Positions 15,292-24,396 are shown, numbered from the stretch's first letter. The stretch is 64,000 nucleotides of DNA from Helicobacter pylori (GCF_009689985.1 NZ_QBAW01000004.1:62001-126000), one strand, 5' to 3'. Notes: generated by a model from the letters alone, not told the origin. Made by a program: numbers and translations.

Positions 15292-18149
15292 GTGGTATGG
15301 TTGATTTAAAAGAATTTTTAGCCGAGCTTGGTAAGACCCAAAAAGAGCTTAAAAATGTGATCGAGCAAGCCAAAGACATTGGTTTAGAGCTTAAGACAAA
15401 TTCTAAAATGACCCCAGAGCAAGCAGGCAAGCTATACAAATACATTGTGGATGGCATTAAAGAACAAATACAAGCCAATCAACCCACTAAAAATCCTGAA
15501 CAAGACAATAAAGACGATTTGAATACAGCCGTAGCGTCTAAACCTCTTAACAAAAAGGTTTCCAAAACGCCCAAAAAAGAAGAAACAAAAAGCCAGCCAA
15601 AGCTCAAGAAAACTAAAGAAAAGAAAAAAGAAGCTCCTACACCCATTGCTAAAAAGAAGGGAGGGATAGAGATTGTCAACACTTTTGAAAACCAAACGCC
15701 CCCTGTAGAAAACACCCCTAAAGTGGTTAGCCACTCTCAAATAGAAAAAGCCAAGCAAAAGCTCCAAGAAATCCAAAAAAGCCGAGAAGCCCTAAACAAG
15801 CTTACCCAAAGCAACGCTAACAACGCTAACAGCACCAATAACGCTAATAACGCTAATAACGCTAATAACGCTAAAAAAGAAATCAGCGAAGTTAAAAAGC
15901 AAGAGCAAGAGATTAAACGCCATGAAAACATTAAAAGACGCACCGGTTTTAGGGTGATTAAACGCAACGATGAAACAGAAAATGAAATTGAAAACAGCGT
16001 AACAGAAAGCAAAAAACCCACTCAAAGCGCAGCGGCTATTTTTGAAGACATTAAAAAAGAATGGCAAGAAAAAGACAAACAAGAGGCTAAAAAAGCCAAA
16101 AAACCCAGTAAGCCCAAAGCCACCCCCACAGCCAAAAACAACAAATCCCATAAAATTGATTTTAGCGATGCGAGGGATTTTAAGGGCAATGATATTTATG
16201 ATGATGAAACCGATGAAATCTTATTGTTTGATTTGCATGAACAAGATAATTTCAATAAGGAAGAAGAAGAAAAAGAAGCGCGCCAAAATATCAACGACAG
16301 GGTGCGCGTCCAAAGGAAAAACCCTTGGATGAATGAAAGCGGGATCAAACGACAATCCAAGAAAAAGCGCGCATTCCGTAACGATAACAGCCAAAAAGTG
16401 ATCCAAAGCGCGATTGCAATCCCTGAAGAAGTGCGCGTCTATGAATTCGCGCAAAAAGCGAATTTGAATCTGGCCGATGTGATTAAAACCCTCTTTAATT
16501 TAGGGCTTATGGTAACTAAAAACGACTTTTTGGATAAGGATAGCATAGAAATTTTAGCCGAAGAGTTTCATTTAGAAATTTCTGTTCAAAACACCTTAGA
16601 AGAATTTGAAGTAGAAGAAGTGCTAGAAGGGGTGAAAAAAGAGCGCCCGCCTGTGGTGACTATCATGGGGCATGTGGATCATGGTAAAACTTCACTATTA
16701 GATAAAATCCGTGATAAAAGAGTCGCGCACACTGAAGCTGGAGGGATCACTCAGCACATTGGCGCTTACATGGTAGAAAAAAATAACAAATGGGTGTCTT
16801 TCATTGACACCCCAGGGCATGAAGCCTTTAGCCAGATGCGTAATCGTGGGGCTCAAGTAACAGATATTGCAGTGATTGTGATAGCGGCTGATGATGGCGT
16901 GAAGCAACAGACTATTGAAGCTTTAGAACATGCAAAAGCGGCTAATGTGCCTGTGATTTTTGCGATGAATAAAATGGATAAGCCTAATGTGAATCCGGAC
17001 AAACTCAAAGCCGAATGCGCTGAGCTTGGTTATAACCCTGTGGATTGGGGCGGAGAGCATGAGTTTATCCCTGTTTCAGCTAAAACGGGCGATGGTATTG
17101 ACAATTTATTAGAAACCATTCTTATCCAAGCGGATATTATGGAATTAAAAGCCATAGAAGAGGGCAGTGCTAGAGCGGTTGTTTTAGAAGGGAGCGTGGA
17201 AAAAGGGCGTGGGGCAGTAGCCACTGTGATTGTCCAAAGCGGGACTTTGAGCGTGGGGGATAGTTTTTTTGCCGAAACGGCGTTTGGTAAAGTAAGAACG
17301 ATGACTGACGATCAAGGCAAGAGCATTCAAAATTTAAAACCCTCTATGGTGGCTCTCATCACAGGCTTAAGCGAAGTGCCTCCTGCAGGATCTGTTTTAA
17401 TAGGGGTAGAAAACGATTCCATCGCGCGCTTGCAAGCTCAAAAGAGGGCGACTTATTTACGCCAAAAAGCGTTGAGTAAAAGCACTAAAGTGTCTTTTGA
17501 TGAGCTTTCAGAAATGGTCGCTAATAAGGAATTAAAAAATATTCCTGTAGTCATTAAAGCGGATACGCAAGGAAGCTTAGAAGCCATTAAAAACAGCTTG
17601 TTAGAGCTTAATAACGAAGAAGTGGCGATTCAAGTGATCCACTCAGGGGTGGGGGGCATTACTGAGAATGATTTGAGCCTAGTTTCTAGCAGTGAGCATG
17701 CGGTGATTTTAGGCTTTAATATCCGCCCCACCGGCAATGTGAAAAATAAGGCTAAAGAATACAATGTGAGCATTAAAACTTACACGGTGATTTATGCCTT
17801 GATTGAAGAAATGCGATCGCTGTTATTAGGCTTGATGAGCCCTATCATTGAAGAAGAGCATACCGGACAAGCGGAAGTGAGAGAAACCTTTAATATCCCT
17901 AAAGTTGGCACGATAGCTGGGTGTGTGGTGAGCGATGGGGTGATCGCTCGTGGCATTAAGGTGCGTTTGATTAGGGATGGCGTGGTGATTCATACCGGCG
18001 AAATCCTTTCTTTAAAACGCTTTAAAGATGATGTGAAAGAAGTTTCTAAGGGTTATGAGTGTGGGATCATGCTAGATAATTATAATGAGATTAAAGTGGG
18101 CGATGTGTTTGAAACCTATAAAGAAATCCATAAAAAAAGAACCCTCTAA
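15288..18149 (+). CDS. infB: Translation initiation factor IF-2
   Basis: GTPase that delivers initiator tRNA to the ribosome. The G domain begins around residue 457: G1 GHVDHGKTSLL, G3 DTPGHEAF, G4 NKMDKP, G5 SAKTGDG. An IF2-N domain (EEVRVYEFAQKANLNLADVIKTLFNLG) sits about residue 380, and the C-terminal domains end at HKKRTL. 953 residues, with a long Lys/Ala/Glu-rich N-terminus. That N-terminus contains a 9-bp minisatellite encoding Asn-Ala-Asn (15811-15873). AAGGAGAG precedes the ATG. Confidence 0.98.
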   Translation: MSGMVDLKEFLAELGKTQKELKNVIEQAKDIGLELKTNSKMTPEQAGKLYKYIVDGIKEQIQANQPTKNPEQDNKDDLNTAVASKPLNKKVSKTPKKEETKSQPKLKKTKEKKKEAPTPIAKKKGGIEIVNTFENQTPPVENTPKVVSHSQIEKAKQKLQEIQKSREALNKLTQSNANNANSTNNANNANNANNAKKEISEVKKQEQEIKRHENIKRRTGFRVIKRNDETENEIENSVTESKKPTQSAAAIFEDIKKEWQEKDKQEAKKAKKPSKPKATPTAKNNKSHKIDFSDARDFKGNDIYDDETDEILLFDLHEQDNFNKEEEEKEARQNINDRVRVQRKNPWMNESGIKRQSKKKRAFRNDNSQKVIQSAIAIPEEVRVYEFAQKANLNLADVIKTLFNLGLMVTKNDFLDKDSIEILAEEFHLEISVQNTLEEFEVEEVLEGVKKERPPVVTIMGHVDHGKTSLLDKIRDKRVAHTEAGGITQHIGAYMVEKNNKWVSFIDTPGHEAFSQMRNRGAQVTDIAVIVIAADDGVKQQTIEALEHAKAANVPVIFAMNKMDKPNVNPDKLKAECAELGYNPVDWGGEHEFIPVSAKTGDGIDNLLETILIQADIMELKAIEEGSARAVVLEGSVEKGRGAVATVIVQSGTLSVGDSFFAETAFGKVRTMTDDQGKSIQNLKPSMVALITGLSEVPPAGSVLIGVENDSIARLQAQKRATYLRQKALSKSTKVSFDELSEMVANKELKNIPVVIKADTQGSLEAIKNSLLELNNEEVAIQVIHSGVGGITENDLSLVSSSEHAVILGFNIRPTGNVKNKAKEYNVSIKTYTVIYALIEEMRSLLLGLMSPIIEEEHTGQAEVRETFNIPKVGTIAGCVVSDGVIARGIKVRLIRDGVVIHTGEILSLKRFKDDVKEVSKGYECGIMLDNYNEIKVGDVFETYKEIHKKRTL
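15811..15873 (+). repeat. 9-bp tandem repeat inside infB
   Basis: About seven tandem copies of AACGCTAAT-type units (variants AACGCTAAC, AGCACCAAT), encoding a repeated Asn-Ala-Asn stretch in the disordered N-terminal region. The units are multiples of 3, so copy-number change keeps the frame. Confidence 0.85.
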
Positions 18150-18484
18150 TGAACGCTCATAAAGAACGCTTAGAATCCAATCTTTTAGAATTATTGCAAG
18201 AGGCTTTAGCGAGTTTGAACGACAGCGAGTTGAATTCTTTAAGCGTTACTAAAGTGGAATGCTCTAAAGGGAAGCACCACGCTTTTGTGTTTGTGCTTTC
18301 ACAAGATCGTAAAATCCTTTCTAAATTAAAAAAAGCTGAGGGCTTGATCAGGCAGTTTGTTTTGCAGGCGAGCGGGTGGTTTAAATGCCCAAAACTCAGT
18401 TTTGTTTTAGACAATACCCTAGAAAAACAGCTCCGATTAGACGCCATATTTAATGAAATCGCTAAAGGGAAAGATAATGACTAA
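18149..18484 (+). CDS. rbfA: Ribosome-binding factor A
   Basis: Small KH-type factor for 30S maturation and cold adaptation. At 111 residues it is normal. The ATG overlaps the infB TAA (ATGA-type junction at 18149). Family features: N-terminal [37 protein letters not shown] and the C-terminal [23 protein letters not shown]. Position between infB and rimP is the common arrangement. Confidence 0.92.
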   Translation: MNAHKERLESNLLELLQEALASLNDSELNSLSVTKVECSKGKHHAFVFVLSQDRKILSKLKKAEGLIRQFVLQASGWFKCPKLSFVLDNTLEKQLRLDAIFNEIAKGKDND

Positions 18485-18917
18485 AAAAATAGAAGAGAAA
18501 ATAGAGGGCGTGATTGAAAGTTTGGGCTATTTGCTTTATGATGTGAGTTTGATTAAAGAAAATGAGCAGCATGTTTTAAGAGTGAGCCTTAAAAACCCTA
18601 ATGGAGCGGTTAGTTTGGATATTTGCCAGCAAGTGAGCGAGATCATTTCGCCCTTATTAGATGTGTGCGATTTTATTCAAGACGCTTATATTTTGGAAGT
18701 GAGCTCCATGGGGTTAGAAAGAACGCTTAAGACCCCCAAACACTTCAAGCTTTCTTTAGGCGAAAAAGTGGAAGTCAAACTCACAAATAAAGAAAGCTTT
18801 CAAGCTGTCCTTAAAGACGCTAACGATTTGAGCGCGGATTTTGAATTAGAAGATCATGCTATCAAAAGCGTGGAGTATAAAGATTTAAAGAAAGTTAAAA
18901 CGCTTTTTGAGTGGTGA
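18477..18917 (+). CDS. rimP: Ribosome maturation factor RimP
   Basis: 30S assembly factor. The ATG at 18477 ([18 protein letters not shown], 146 residues) overlaps rbfA by 8 bp and is preferred to an in-frame upstream Met at 18453 that lies well inside rbfA. The motif [18 protein letters not shown] (about residues 84-101) is the RimP signature (conserved as EVSSPG[LM][DE]RPL). The last gene of the thrB-rimP run. Confidence 0.94.
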   Translation: MTKKIEEKIEGVIESLGYLLYDVSLIKENEQHVLRVSLKNPNGAVSLDICQQVSEIISPLLDVCDFIQDAYILEVSSMGLERTLKTPKHFKLSLGEKVEVKLTNKESFQAVLKDANDLSADFELEDHAIKSVEYKDLKKVKTLFEW

Positions 18918-18993
18918 AATAACGCAAAGCGGTAGCGTCCTTACACTTTATGAGAGATTATTGCTTGATTGAAATTAGACTTTCATTATTTGG

Positions 18994-19021
18994 CTAAAAA
19001 ACGCTAAAAAGCATTTTTTAG
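18994..19021. terminator. Terminator hairpin, left copy
   Basis: CTAAAAAACGC, loop, GCATTTTTTAG: an 11-bp stem with one wobble, followed by A/T tracts on both strands, so it can act in both directions between rimP and the acs remnant. An identical hairpin is at 19252-19279 in the second copy. Confidence 0.65.
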
Positions 19022-19024
19022 ATT

Positions 19025-19210
19025 TCACTCTTCCATTTGAACGATACTCATTATTTCTTTGACCACATTCACATCTTCTAGCGTGCTTAAATCTTGAGTG
19101 ATGGGCTCTTTTTTAGCGATAGATTTCAAAAGCCTTCTCATGATTTTCCCGCTCCTGGTTTTAGGCAAACCCGGCACATACATGACATTGTCTAATTTAG
19201 CGATCTTTCC
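19025..19210 (-). pseudogene. acs 3'-end remnant in the duplicated copy
   Basis: A start-less fragment identical to the last 62 codons of acs ([20 protein letters not shown] through the VQMEE terminus). It has no coding start or promoter of its own in the copy, and its left end runs into the second repeat, so it is a duplication by-product and not a gene. Confidence 0.9.
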
Positions 19211-19251
19211 AGAGATTATTGCTTGATTGAAATTAGACTTTCATTATTTGG

Positions 19252-19279
19252 CTAAAAAACGCTAAAAAGCATTTTTTAG
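19252..19279. terminator. Terminator hairpin of acs
   Basis: Same 11-bp stem as at 18994-19021, just downstream of the intact acs stop (19283). On the acs strand it ends in a T-run. Confidence 0.7.
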
Positions 19280-19282
19280 ATT

Positions 19283-21271
19283 TCACTCTTCCATTTGAAC
19301 GATACTCATTATTTCTTTGACCACATTCACATCTTCTAGCGTGCTTAAATCTTGAGTGATGGGCTCTTTTTTAGCGATAGATTTCAAAAGCCTTCTCATG
19401 ATTTTCCCGCTCCTGGTTTTAGGCAAACCCGGCACATACATGACATTGTCTAATTTAGCGATCTTTCCAATCTCAATGGATAAGATATGATTCATTTCTT
19501 TTAATAATTCTAAACTCTCGCCAAGATTGCATTTAGCCCCATCGCACAGCACCACAAACGCAAACAAGCCCTCTCCTTTAATCGCATCAGGGATACCCAC
19601 TACCGCGCATTCAGCCACCATTTCATGTTTAGAAATAGCACTCTCCACTTCAGCCGTGCCAATCCTATGCCCGCTCACATTCACAATATCATCGGTGCGC
19701 CCAATAATAGTAATATATCCGTTTTCATCCACGATGGCGCCATCTCCAGAGAGGTAGACATATTCCCCATTCAACTTGATTTGAGAAAAATAGCTGTCAA
19801 TGTATCGTTGTTCATCGCCCCAAATGTTTCTTATCATAGAAGGCCATGGCTTAGTGATGCATAAAAACCCTTGCTCTCCGGGCTTTGTTTTAGTGCCGTC
19901 TTCGTTTAAAACTTCTGCATGGATGCCAGGTAAAGGTAAAGTCGCGCAACTAGCCCTTATAGGCGTAGCTCCCGGTAAAGGGCTGATGATATGCCCGCCT
20001 GTTTCTGTCTGCCACCAAGTATCCACGATACTGCATTTTGAATTACCGATTTTTTCATAAAACCATTTCCATGCCGTAGGGTTAATGGGCTCTCCCACTG
20101 TTCCTAAAACTTTGAGTGAGTCTAAATTATACTTTAAGGGTTCGTTTTCGCCTTTAGCATGCAGCATTCTTATAGCGGTGGGGGAAGTGTAGAATTTATC
20201 CACTCGGTATTCTTCTATCATCCTCCACCATCTCCCATAATCCGGATAAGACATCGTGCCTTCTAGTATCAAGGTTGTCGCCCCACAAGCTAAAGGCCCA
20301 TAAACCACATAAGTGTGCCCTGTGATCCAGCCAATATCAGCGGTGCACCAAAAATTATCGTTATCTCTAATATCAAAAACCCACTCCATCGTCATTTGTG
20401 CCCATAGCAAATACCCTGCACTGCTGTGTTGAACGCCTTTAGGTTTTCCGGTTGATCCGCTTGTATAGAGCAAGAATAAAGGATCTTCAGAGTCCATCAT
20501 TTCAGGTTCGCATTTATCGGATTGGTAATTGACCATTTCATTATAGACAAAATCGCGCCCTCTCACATAGTCAATCTCTTTGGCGTTTCGTATCACAATG
20601 AGCGCTTTTTCCACACTAGGGCAGGCGTTATTTTCTAGAGCCTTGTCAAGGGCTGGCTTGAGCATATAGGGTTTGCCTTTTCTAAAAGTCCCATCCGCTG
20701 TGATAACTAATTTGGCTTGAGTGTCGTTGATCCTATCCCTCAAGGCTTCAGGGCTAAACCCAGCAAAAACGATGCTATGGATCGCTCCAATCCTAGCGCA
20801 TGCGAGCATCATATAAACGCTTTCTACAATCATAGGCATATAGACAATGATTCTATCGCCTTTTTTGACATTGAATTCGTTTTTTAAAAGGTTGGCTGTT
20901 TTATTGACTTCAGAGTGGAGTTTTCTGTAAGTGATGACATTATAATCCCCCATTTCCCCTTCAAAAATGATCGCCACTTTATTTTTTTTGTCTTTTAAAT
21001 GCCTGTCTATGCAATTGTAAGAAACATTGATTTTGCCGTTTTCAAACCATTTGAAAAAAGGGGCGTTATCGCTGTTTAAAACCTTATCAAAGGGCTTAAA
21101 CCATGTGAGTTTTTGCTTGGCTAACTCGCCCCAAAAATATTCATAATCTTCATTGGCTTCATGCACTAAATCTTTATATTCGCACATGTTTTTAATCCTA
21201 GCTTGCTTAGCAAACATTCTGTTAGGGTTAAAGATTTTTTTAGCGAATTCTAAATCATCGTCTGATTGCAT
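19283..21271 (-). CDS. acs: Acetyl-coenzyme A synthetase
   Basis: Activates acetate to acetyl-CoA through acetyl-AMP. 662 residues, full length. The adenylate-forming core motif [17 protein letters not shown] (about residues 265-281), the [13 protein letters not shown] motif and the C-terminal [14 protein letters not shown] with the catalytic lysine are present. The ATG at 21271 follows an AAGGAG. A minus-strand TACAAT lies upstream. Its last 62 codons plus terminator are tandemly duplicated downstream, but the reading frame itself is intact. Confidence 0.97.
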   Translation of the reverse strand: MQSDDDLEFAKKIFNPNRMFAKQARIKNMCEYKDLVHEANEDYEYFWGELAKQKLTWFKPFDKVLNSDNAPFFKWFENGKINVSYNCIDRHLKDKKNKVAIIFEGEMGDYNVITYRKLHSEVNKTANLLKNEFNVKKGDRIIVYMPMIVESVYMMLACARIGAIHSIVFAGFSPEALRDRINDTQAKLVITADGTFRKGKPYMLKPALDKALENNACPSVEKALIVIRNAKEIDYVRGRDFVYNEMVNYQSDKCEPEMMDSEDPLFLLYTSGSTGKPKGVQHSSAGYLLWAQMTMEWVFDIRDNDNFWCTADIGWITGHTYVVYGPLACGATTLILEGTMSYPDYGRWWRMIEEYRVDKFYTSPTAIRMLHAKGENEPLKYNLDSLKVLGTVGEPINPTAWKWFYEKIGNSKCSIVDTWWQTETGGHIISPLPGATPIRASCATLPLPGIHAEVLNEDGTKTKPGEQGFLCITKPWPSMIRNIWGDEQRYIDSYFSQIKLNGEYVYLSGDGAIVDENGYITIIGRTDDIVNVSGHRIGTAEVESAISKHEMVAECAVVGIPDAIKGEGLFAFVVLCDGAKCNLGESLELLKEMNHILSIEIGKIAKLDNVMYVPGLPKTRSGKIMRRLLKSIAKKEPITQDLSTLEDVNVVKEIMSIVQMEE

Positions 21272-21309
21272 CGCATCTCCTTTCTATGGCTTTAAGCACA
21301 TTTTTTATT

Positions 21310-21315
21310 ATTGTA
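21310..21315 (-). promoter_or_regulatory. -10 box upstream of acs
   Basis: Minus-strand TACAAT (in GGATACAATAAT), about 39 bp upstream of the acs ATG. Confidence 0.55.
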
Positions 21316-21470
21316 TCCAAACTCACACTCTTTTATGGGGAGGGATACTTTTCTCTTTCTGTGGGGATTGAGACTGATAAAAAAGGAAACAATAGCACGA
21401 TGAAACCTAAAGGGCGTATTAGTGTTAATATGCTAATATAGCCAAAACATTATGACTACAAAAGGGTGAT

Positions 21471-22583
21471 ATGCTGATCTCCATAGCGTTTTTATTGGTT
21501 TTGTGTCTTTTGAATTATAGTTCTTTTAAGATGTTAAAATCGTTTCTAACCTTAAAGAAAATCTCTCAGTGCGCTTATTTAGGGTTTTTTATCCTTTTGA
21601 GCGCGGGAGAGGTGGCTTTTGCTTTTTATAGAAATACCATGCCTAGCCATTTGTTTGTTTTGACTTCGGCGTGTTCGTTTGTATCTTTTATTGTGTTTAT
21701 TTTTTCTTTAAGTTTTTACGGGTTTTCCTACTCCATAGAAAAGATAGATTTTTTGCATTCAAGGCGTAAAAGTTTAAAAAATTTTTTAAAATTGGGGTTT
21801 TATCTGGCGTTATTGGGGTATTTTTGGCGCGGGTTTTATGAAGGGTTGGCCCGCCCTAAAATCAAAGAAACCCCTATTTATTTAGACAAGCTGGATAAAG
21901 AATTAAAGATTATTTTACTCACAGACATGCATGTGGGGAGTTTGTTGCAAAAAGATTTTGTTGATTACATTGTAGAAGAAGTCAATCAAAAAGAAGTGGA
22001 TATGGTGCTGATTGGGGGGGATTTAGTGGATGAAAACATTGAAAAAGTCAAATCTTTTTTACTGCCTTTAAACAACCTTAAAAGCGCGCATGGCACTTTT
22101 TATGTGCCAGGAAATCATGAGTATTATCATGGCATAGAGCCGATTTTATCGTTTCTTGACACGCTTAATTTAACGATTTTAGGGAATGAGTGCGTGCATC
22201 TAGGGGGGATCAATTTGTGCGGCGTGTATGATTATTTCGCACGAAAGCATCAAAATTTTGCCCCTGATATTGACAAAGCTTTAAAAAAGCGCAATGAGAG
22301 TAAGCCCACAATCCTTTTAGCCCACCAGCCCAAACAAATTAGAAGTCTCAAAGAAAGCCATTCTGTAGATTTAGTGCTTTCAGGGCATACCCATGCGGGG
22401 CAAATCTTTCCTTTTAGCCTTTTAGTCAAGCTGGCGCAAACCTATTTATATGGTTTATACAAGCACAGCGATACCACTCAAATTTATGTGAGCAGTGGGG
22501 CAGGGTATTGGGGGATTCCTTTAAGGTTTTTAGCCCCTAGCGAGATCGCATACCTTAGGCTTTTACCTAAAAATCAAGCTTAG
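21471..22583 (+). CDS. Membrane-bound calcineurin-like metallophosphoesterase (HP1044-like)
   Basis: 370 residues. The N-terminal third has about four hydrophobic segments. The C-terminal two thirds carries the metallophosphoesterase signature in order: TDMHVGSLL (about residue 146), GGDLVDE (about 183), GNHEYYHG (about 218), LLAHQPKQI and SGHTHAGQIFPF (about 304). This layout matches YkuE-like phosphoesterases, which act on membrane-associated phosphoesters; the substrate is unknown. Start ATG at 21471 follows GGTGAT. Confidence 0.88.
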   Translation: MLISIAFLLVLCLLNYSSFKMLKSFLTLKKISQCAYLGFFILLSAGEVAFAFYRNTMPSHLFVLTSACSFVSFIVFIFSLSFYGFSYSIEKIDFLHSRRKSLKNFLKLGFYLALLGYFWRGFYEGLARPKIKETPIYLDKLDKELKIILLTDMHVGSLLQKDFVDYIVEEVNQKEVDMVLIGGDLVDENIEKVKSFLLPLNNLKSAHGTFYVPGNHEYYHGIEPILSFLDTLNLTILGNECVHLGGINLCGVYDYFARKHQNFAPDIDKALKKRNESKPTILLAHQPKQIRSLKESHSVDLVLSGHTHAGQIFPFSLLVKLAQTYLYGLYKHSDTTQIYVSSGAGYWGIPLRFLAPSEIAYLRLLPKNQA

Positions 22584-22636
22584 TTAAACAAAATCTTAAT
22601 CAAGCGGTTAAAAATAGGGATTAAAACAAGGAGTTA

Positions 22637-22724
22637 AAAAACAACCGCCAAGACAAAGGGAAAGGAGGGGGAGGTGACCCTTCAATCTTAAGCGGTGCCA
22701 ACCAAACCATAAGGAATGGTTGGA
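22637..22724 (-). ncRNA. repG: Small RNA RepG
   Basis: An about 88-nt minus-strand transcript between the phosphoesterase gene and hsrA. A TATAAT sits 7 bp before the predicted 5' end. The RNA has a first hairpin (CCAACCA...TGGTTGG) and ends in a terminator with CCGC/GCGG at the base, a long C/U-rich loop (CACCTCCCCCTCC) and a final T-run. This matches RepG of H. pylori by location, size and its CU-rich terminator loop, which is known to bind a variable-length G-repeat in the tlpB mRNA leader. tlpB is not in this window. Confidence 0.88.
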
Positions 22725-22730
22725 TTTGTA

Positions 22731-22736
22731 ATTATA
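22731..22736 (-). promoter_or_regulatory. -10 box of RepG
   Basis: Minus-strand TATAAT in an extended form (TTGTATAATTAC). Confidence 0.8.
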
Positions 22737-22882
22737 CAATAAAATGGTGATTTTTAGCAAATGATTTTAAAAATTATCCATAAAAACGCTCAAAGGCATT
22801 TTTACAACCAATAACCAAGGGCTTGATTTTAATCAAGCGATAACTTTTATTAATATTTTCTTAAACTAATTTAAAATTATGA

Positions 22883-22888
22883 TATAAT
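22883..22888 (+). promoter_or_regulatory. -10 box of hsrA
   Basis: Perfect TATAAT (in ATGATATAATCAG) 39 bp upstream of the ATG at 22928, with AGGAG at 22914-22918. The rest of 22584-22927 holds RepG and A/T-rich DNA. Confidence 0.75.
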
Positions 22889-22927
22889 CAGTGCTTGAAT
22901 TACTCTTAAATGCAGGAGTCATACACC

Positions 22928-23599
22928 ATGCGCGTTCTACTGATTGAAAAAAATTCTGTTTTGGGTGGAGAAATTGAAAAAGGCTTAAATGTTAAAGGCT
23001 TTATGGCTGATGTAACAGAGAGTTTAGAGGATGGGGAATATCTTATGGATATTAGGAATTACGACTTGGTTATGGTTAGCGATAAGAACGCTTTAAGTTT
23101 TGTTTCTAGAATCAAGGAAAAGCATTCTTCCATTGTTGTTTTAGTTTCTTCTGATAACCCTACAAGCGAAGAAGAAGTCCATGCGTTTGAGCAGGGTGCG
23201 GACGATTATATCGCTAAGCCTTACCGCAGCATTAAAGCTTTAGTCGCAAGGATTGAGGCTCGTTTGAGGTTTTGGGGCTCTAATGTGATTGAAATTGGGG
23301 ATTTGACCATTAGCCCTGATGAAGAAAAAATTATTTACAAGGGGCGTGAAGTTGAAGTGAAAGGGAAGCCTTTTGAAGTGCTTACCCATCTTGCCAGACA
23401 TAGGGATCAAATCGTCTCCAAAGAACAGCTTTTAGACGCTATTTGGGAAGAGCCTGAAATGGTTACCCCTAATGTCATTGAAGTGGCTATCAATCAAATC
23501 CGCCAAAAAATGGATAAACCCTTGGGGATTTCCACGGTTGAAACCGTAAGACGCAGAGGCTATCGTTTTTGCTACCCCAAACCGGCGTGTGAAGAGTAA
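22928..23599 (+). CDS. hsrA: Essential orphan response regulator HsrA (HP1043)
   Basis: OmpR/PhoB-type regulator without a cognate kinase, reported as essential in H. pylori. The ATG at 22928 (MRVLLIEKNS) follows AGGAG; an in-frame Met six codons upstream precedes the ribosome site and is less likely. The receiver domain is atypical: the acidic pair is IEKN and the usual phosphoacceptor position in DLVMVSDKNA is not the canonical Asp, so phosphorylation is not expected. The C-terminal winged helix (TPNVIEVAINQIRQKM...TVETVRRRGYRF) is intact. 223 residues. Confidence 0.95.
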   Translation: MRVLLIEKNSVLGGEIEKGLNVKGFMADVTESLEDGEYLMDIRNYDLVMVSDKNALSFVSRIKEKHSSIVVLVSSDNPTSEEEVHAFEQGADDYIAKPYRSIKALVARIEARLRFWGSNVIEIGDLTISPDEEKIIYKGREVEVKGKPFEVLTHLARHRDQIVSKEQLLDAIWEEPEMVTPNVIEVAINQIRQKMDKPLGISTVETVRRRGYRFCYPKPACEE

Positions 23600-23904
23600 A
23601 TTCCGTGGTTTGCTAAAAAATAGATTAGAATGAGGGTGTGGAGCGGGTAAAATCAAATATTTTAATAGCGATAATAGAGACACTCATATCATGTTAGTGT
23701 TTAGCTAGGAGCATGATCATTTTATCTGCGATCAGTAGGGTGTTTTGGTTAAAAAACACTCAAATAAATTCGTATCAATTCATGGATTTAAATATATCTA
23801 TCAAAACACAAAATACAAACTTTTACTCTGTTTTCATTGGATATTGAAAAAGTCTTATTTTTGTGGGATTTTTATGGGATACAAGAAAAATACACAAAGA
23901 AAAC

Positions 23905-24105
23905 GCTAGCTAAACTCTAGCTTGCACTAAAATTTTAGTGTAGTGGCGTTGTGAGAACCATTAAAACTATGATTGCTAATAGTGGTTTCATAGTTGGTCA
24001 TCTCCTTTTTAAGATAACCGCTCACTATTACCCCAAACTCTCTAACATGCTCCAAATACCCGTAACAAAAAACAATAAAATAGAGGGATAACTTAAACCA
24101 CTATT
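23905..24105 (-). ncRNA. Structured RNA module A carrying an 18-codon ORF
   Basis: Minus-strand element whose leader and ORF align along their length with module B (56391-56621). An 11-nt segment near the RNA 5' end (AATAGTGGTTT, 24105-24095) is perfectly complementary to codons 2-5 of its own ORF (23988-23978). Downstream of the 5' pairing segment lie a hairpin (GGTAAT/GTTATC with wobbles), AAAAAGGAG, the ORF, then a 16-bp palindrome (23925-23940) and a hairpin with T-rich tail (23921-23905). The -10 candidate is only TTTAAT (near 24121), so this copy may be weak or decayed. Boundaries approximate. Confidence 0.65.
23935..23991 (-). CDS. 18-residue hydrophobic mini-protein A
   Basis: ATG at 23991 behind AAGGAG (spacing 8-9 nt) encodes MKPLLAIIVLMVLTTPLH, then TAA. 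It is nearly all hydrophobic and long enough to cross or insert in a membrane. Paralogue of the peptide at 56506-56562 (MRLLLVIIVLMALATPLY): 12 of 18 residues are identical and the rest are mostly conservative. Coding status is supported by the conserved ribosome site, start, stop and length in the two copies. Confidence 0.6.
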   Translation of the reverse strand: MKPLLAIIVLMVLTTPLH

Positions 24106-24339
24106 GGCTGTGATTACGGATTAAAAAACCTAAAAATACTAAAAAAGCATTTTTTGCAATCAAATTATTAAGAGAGCTTGCGAAAAGTAAACGATGAATT
24201 TTTAAGCGACCTTTTAGGGGTTAGGGAGTTTTAGTTGGGGTTTAATAGGGGGAGAGAATTATTTTAAAATATCTCTTACTCCATTAAAGAAATGAGTTTT
24301 TGCTATAAAACGATGGGATGAAAATTTTTAAACCTTATC

Positions 24340-24363
24340 AAAAAGAGTTTTTAAACTCTTTTT
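24340..24363. terminator. Bidirectional terminator downstream of the DHH gene
   Basis: AAAAAGAGTTT pairs with AAACTCTTTTT across a very short loop, giving a T-run on either strand. It lies 34 bp after the stop of the 24397 gene. The rest of 23600-24396, outside module A, shows nothing else I can support. Confidence 0.65.
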
Positions 24364-24396
24364 AGTTTTTGTTGGCTTTTTGCAAACGGCTTAGTT

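Larger units (their letters stand above)
18953..19468. repeat. 258-bp perfect tandem duplication (18953-19210 and 19211-19468)
   Basis: Two identical 258-bp copies lie head to tail. Each contains the last about 62 codons of acs, its stop codon, the downstream terminator hairpin and about 40 bp of intergenic DNA. The right copy belongs to the intact gene; the left copy is a detached remnant. The copies differ at no position I compared. Confidence 0.93.

Noticed and set aside
15432-16454. Long minus-strand frames opposite infB
   Set aside because: They mirror the Lys/Ala/Asn-rich coding strand of infB, giving Phe/Leu-rich translations with no start signals; shadows.
18953-19468. Duplication as an insertion sequence or transposon
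   Set aside because: No terminal inverted repeats, no transposase and no target-site duplication; it is a plain head-to-tail copy.
22013-22020. G7 run in the phosphoesterase gene as a phase-variation tract
   Set aside because: It encodes the conserved GGD metal motif; length is constrained by function.
23713-23847. 44-codon ORF on the plus strand after AGGAG, between hsrA and module A
   Set aside because: No hydrophobic, signal or motif pattern, A/T-rich composition expected by chance, and no paralogue in the window.
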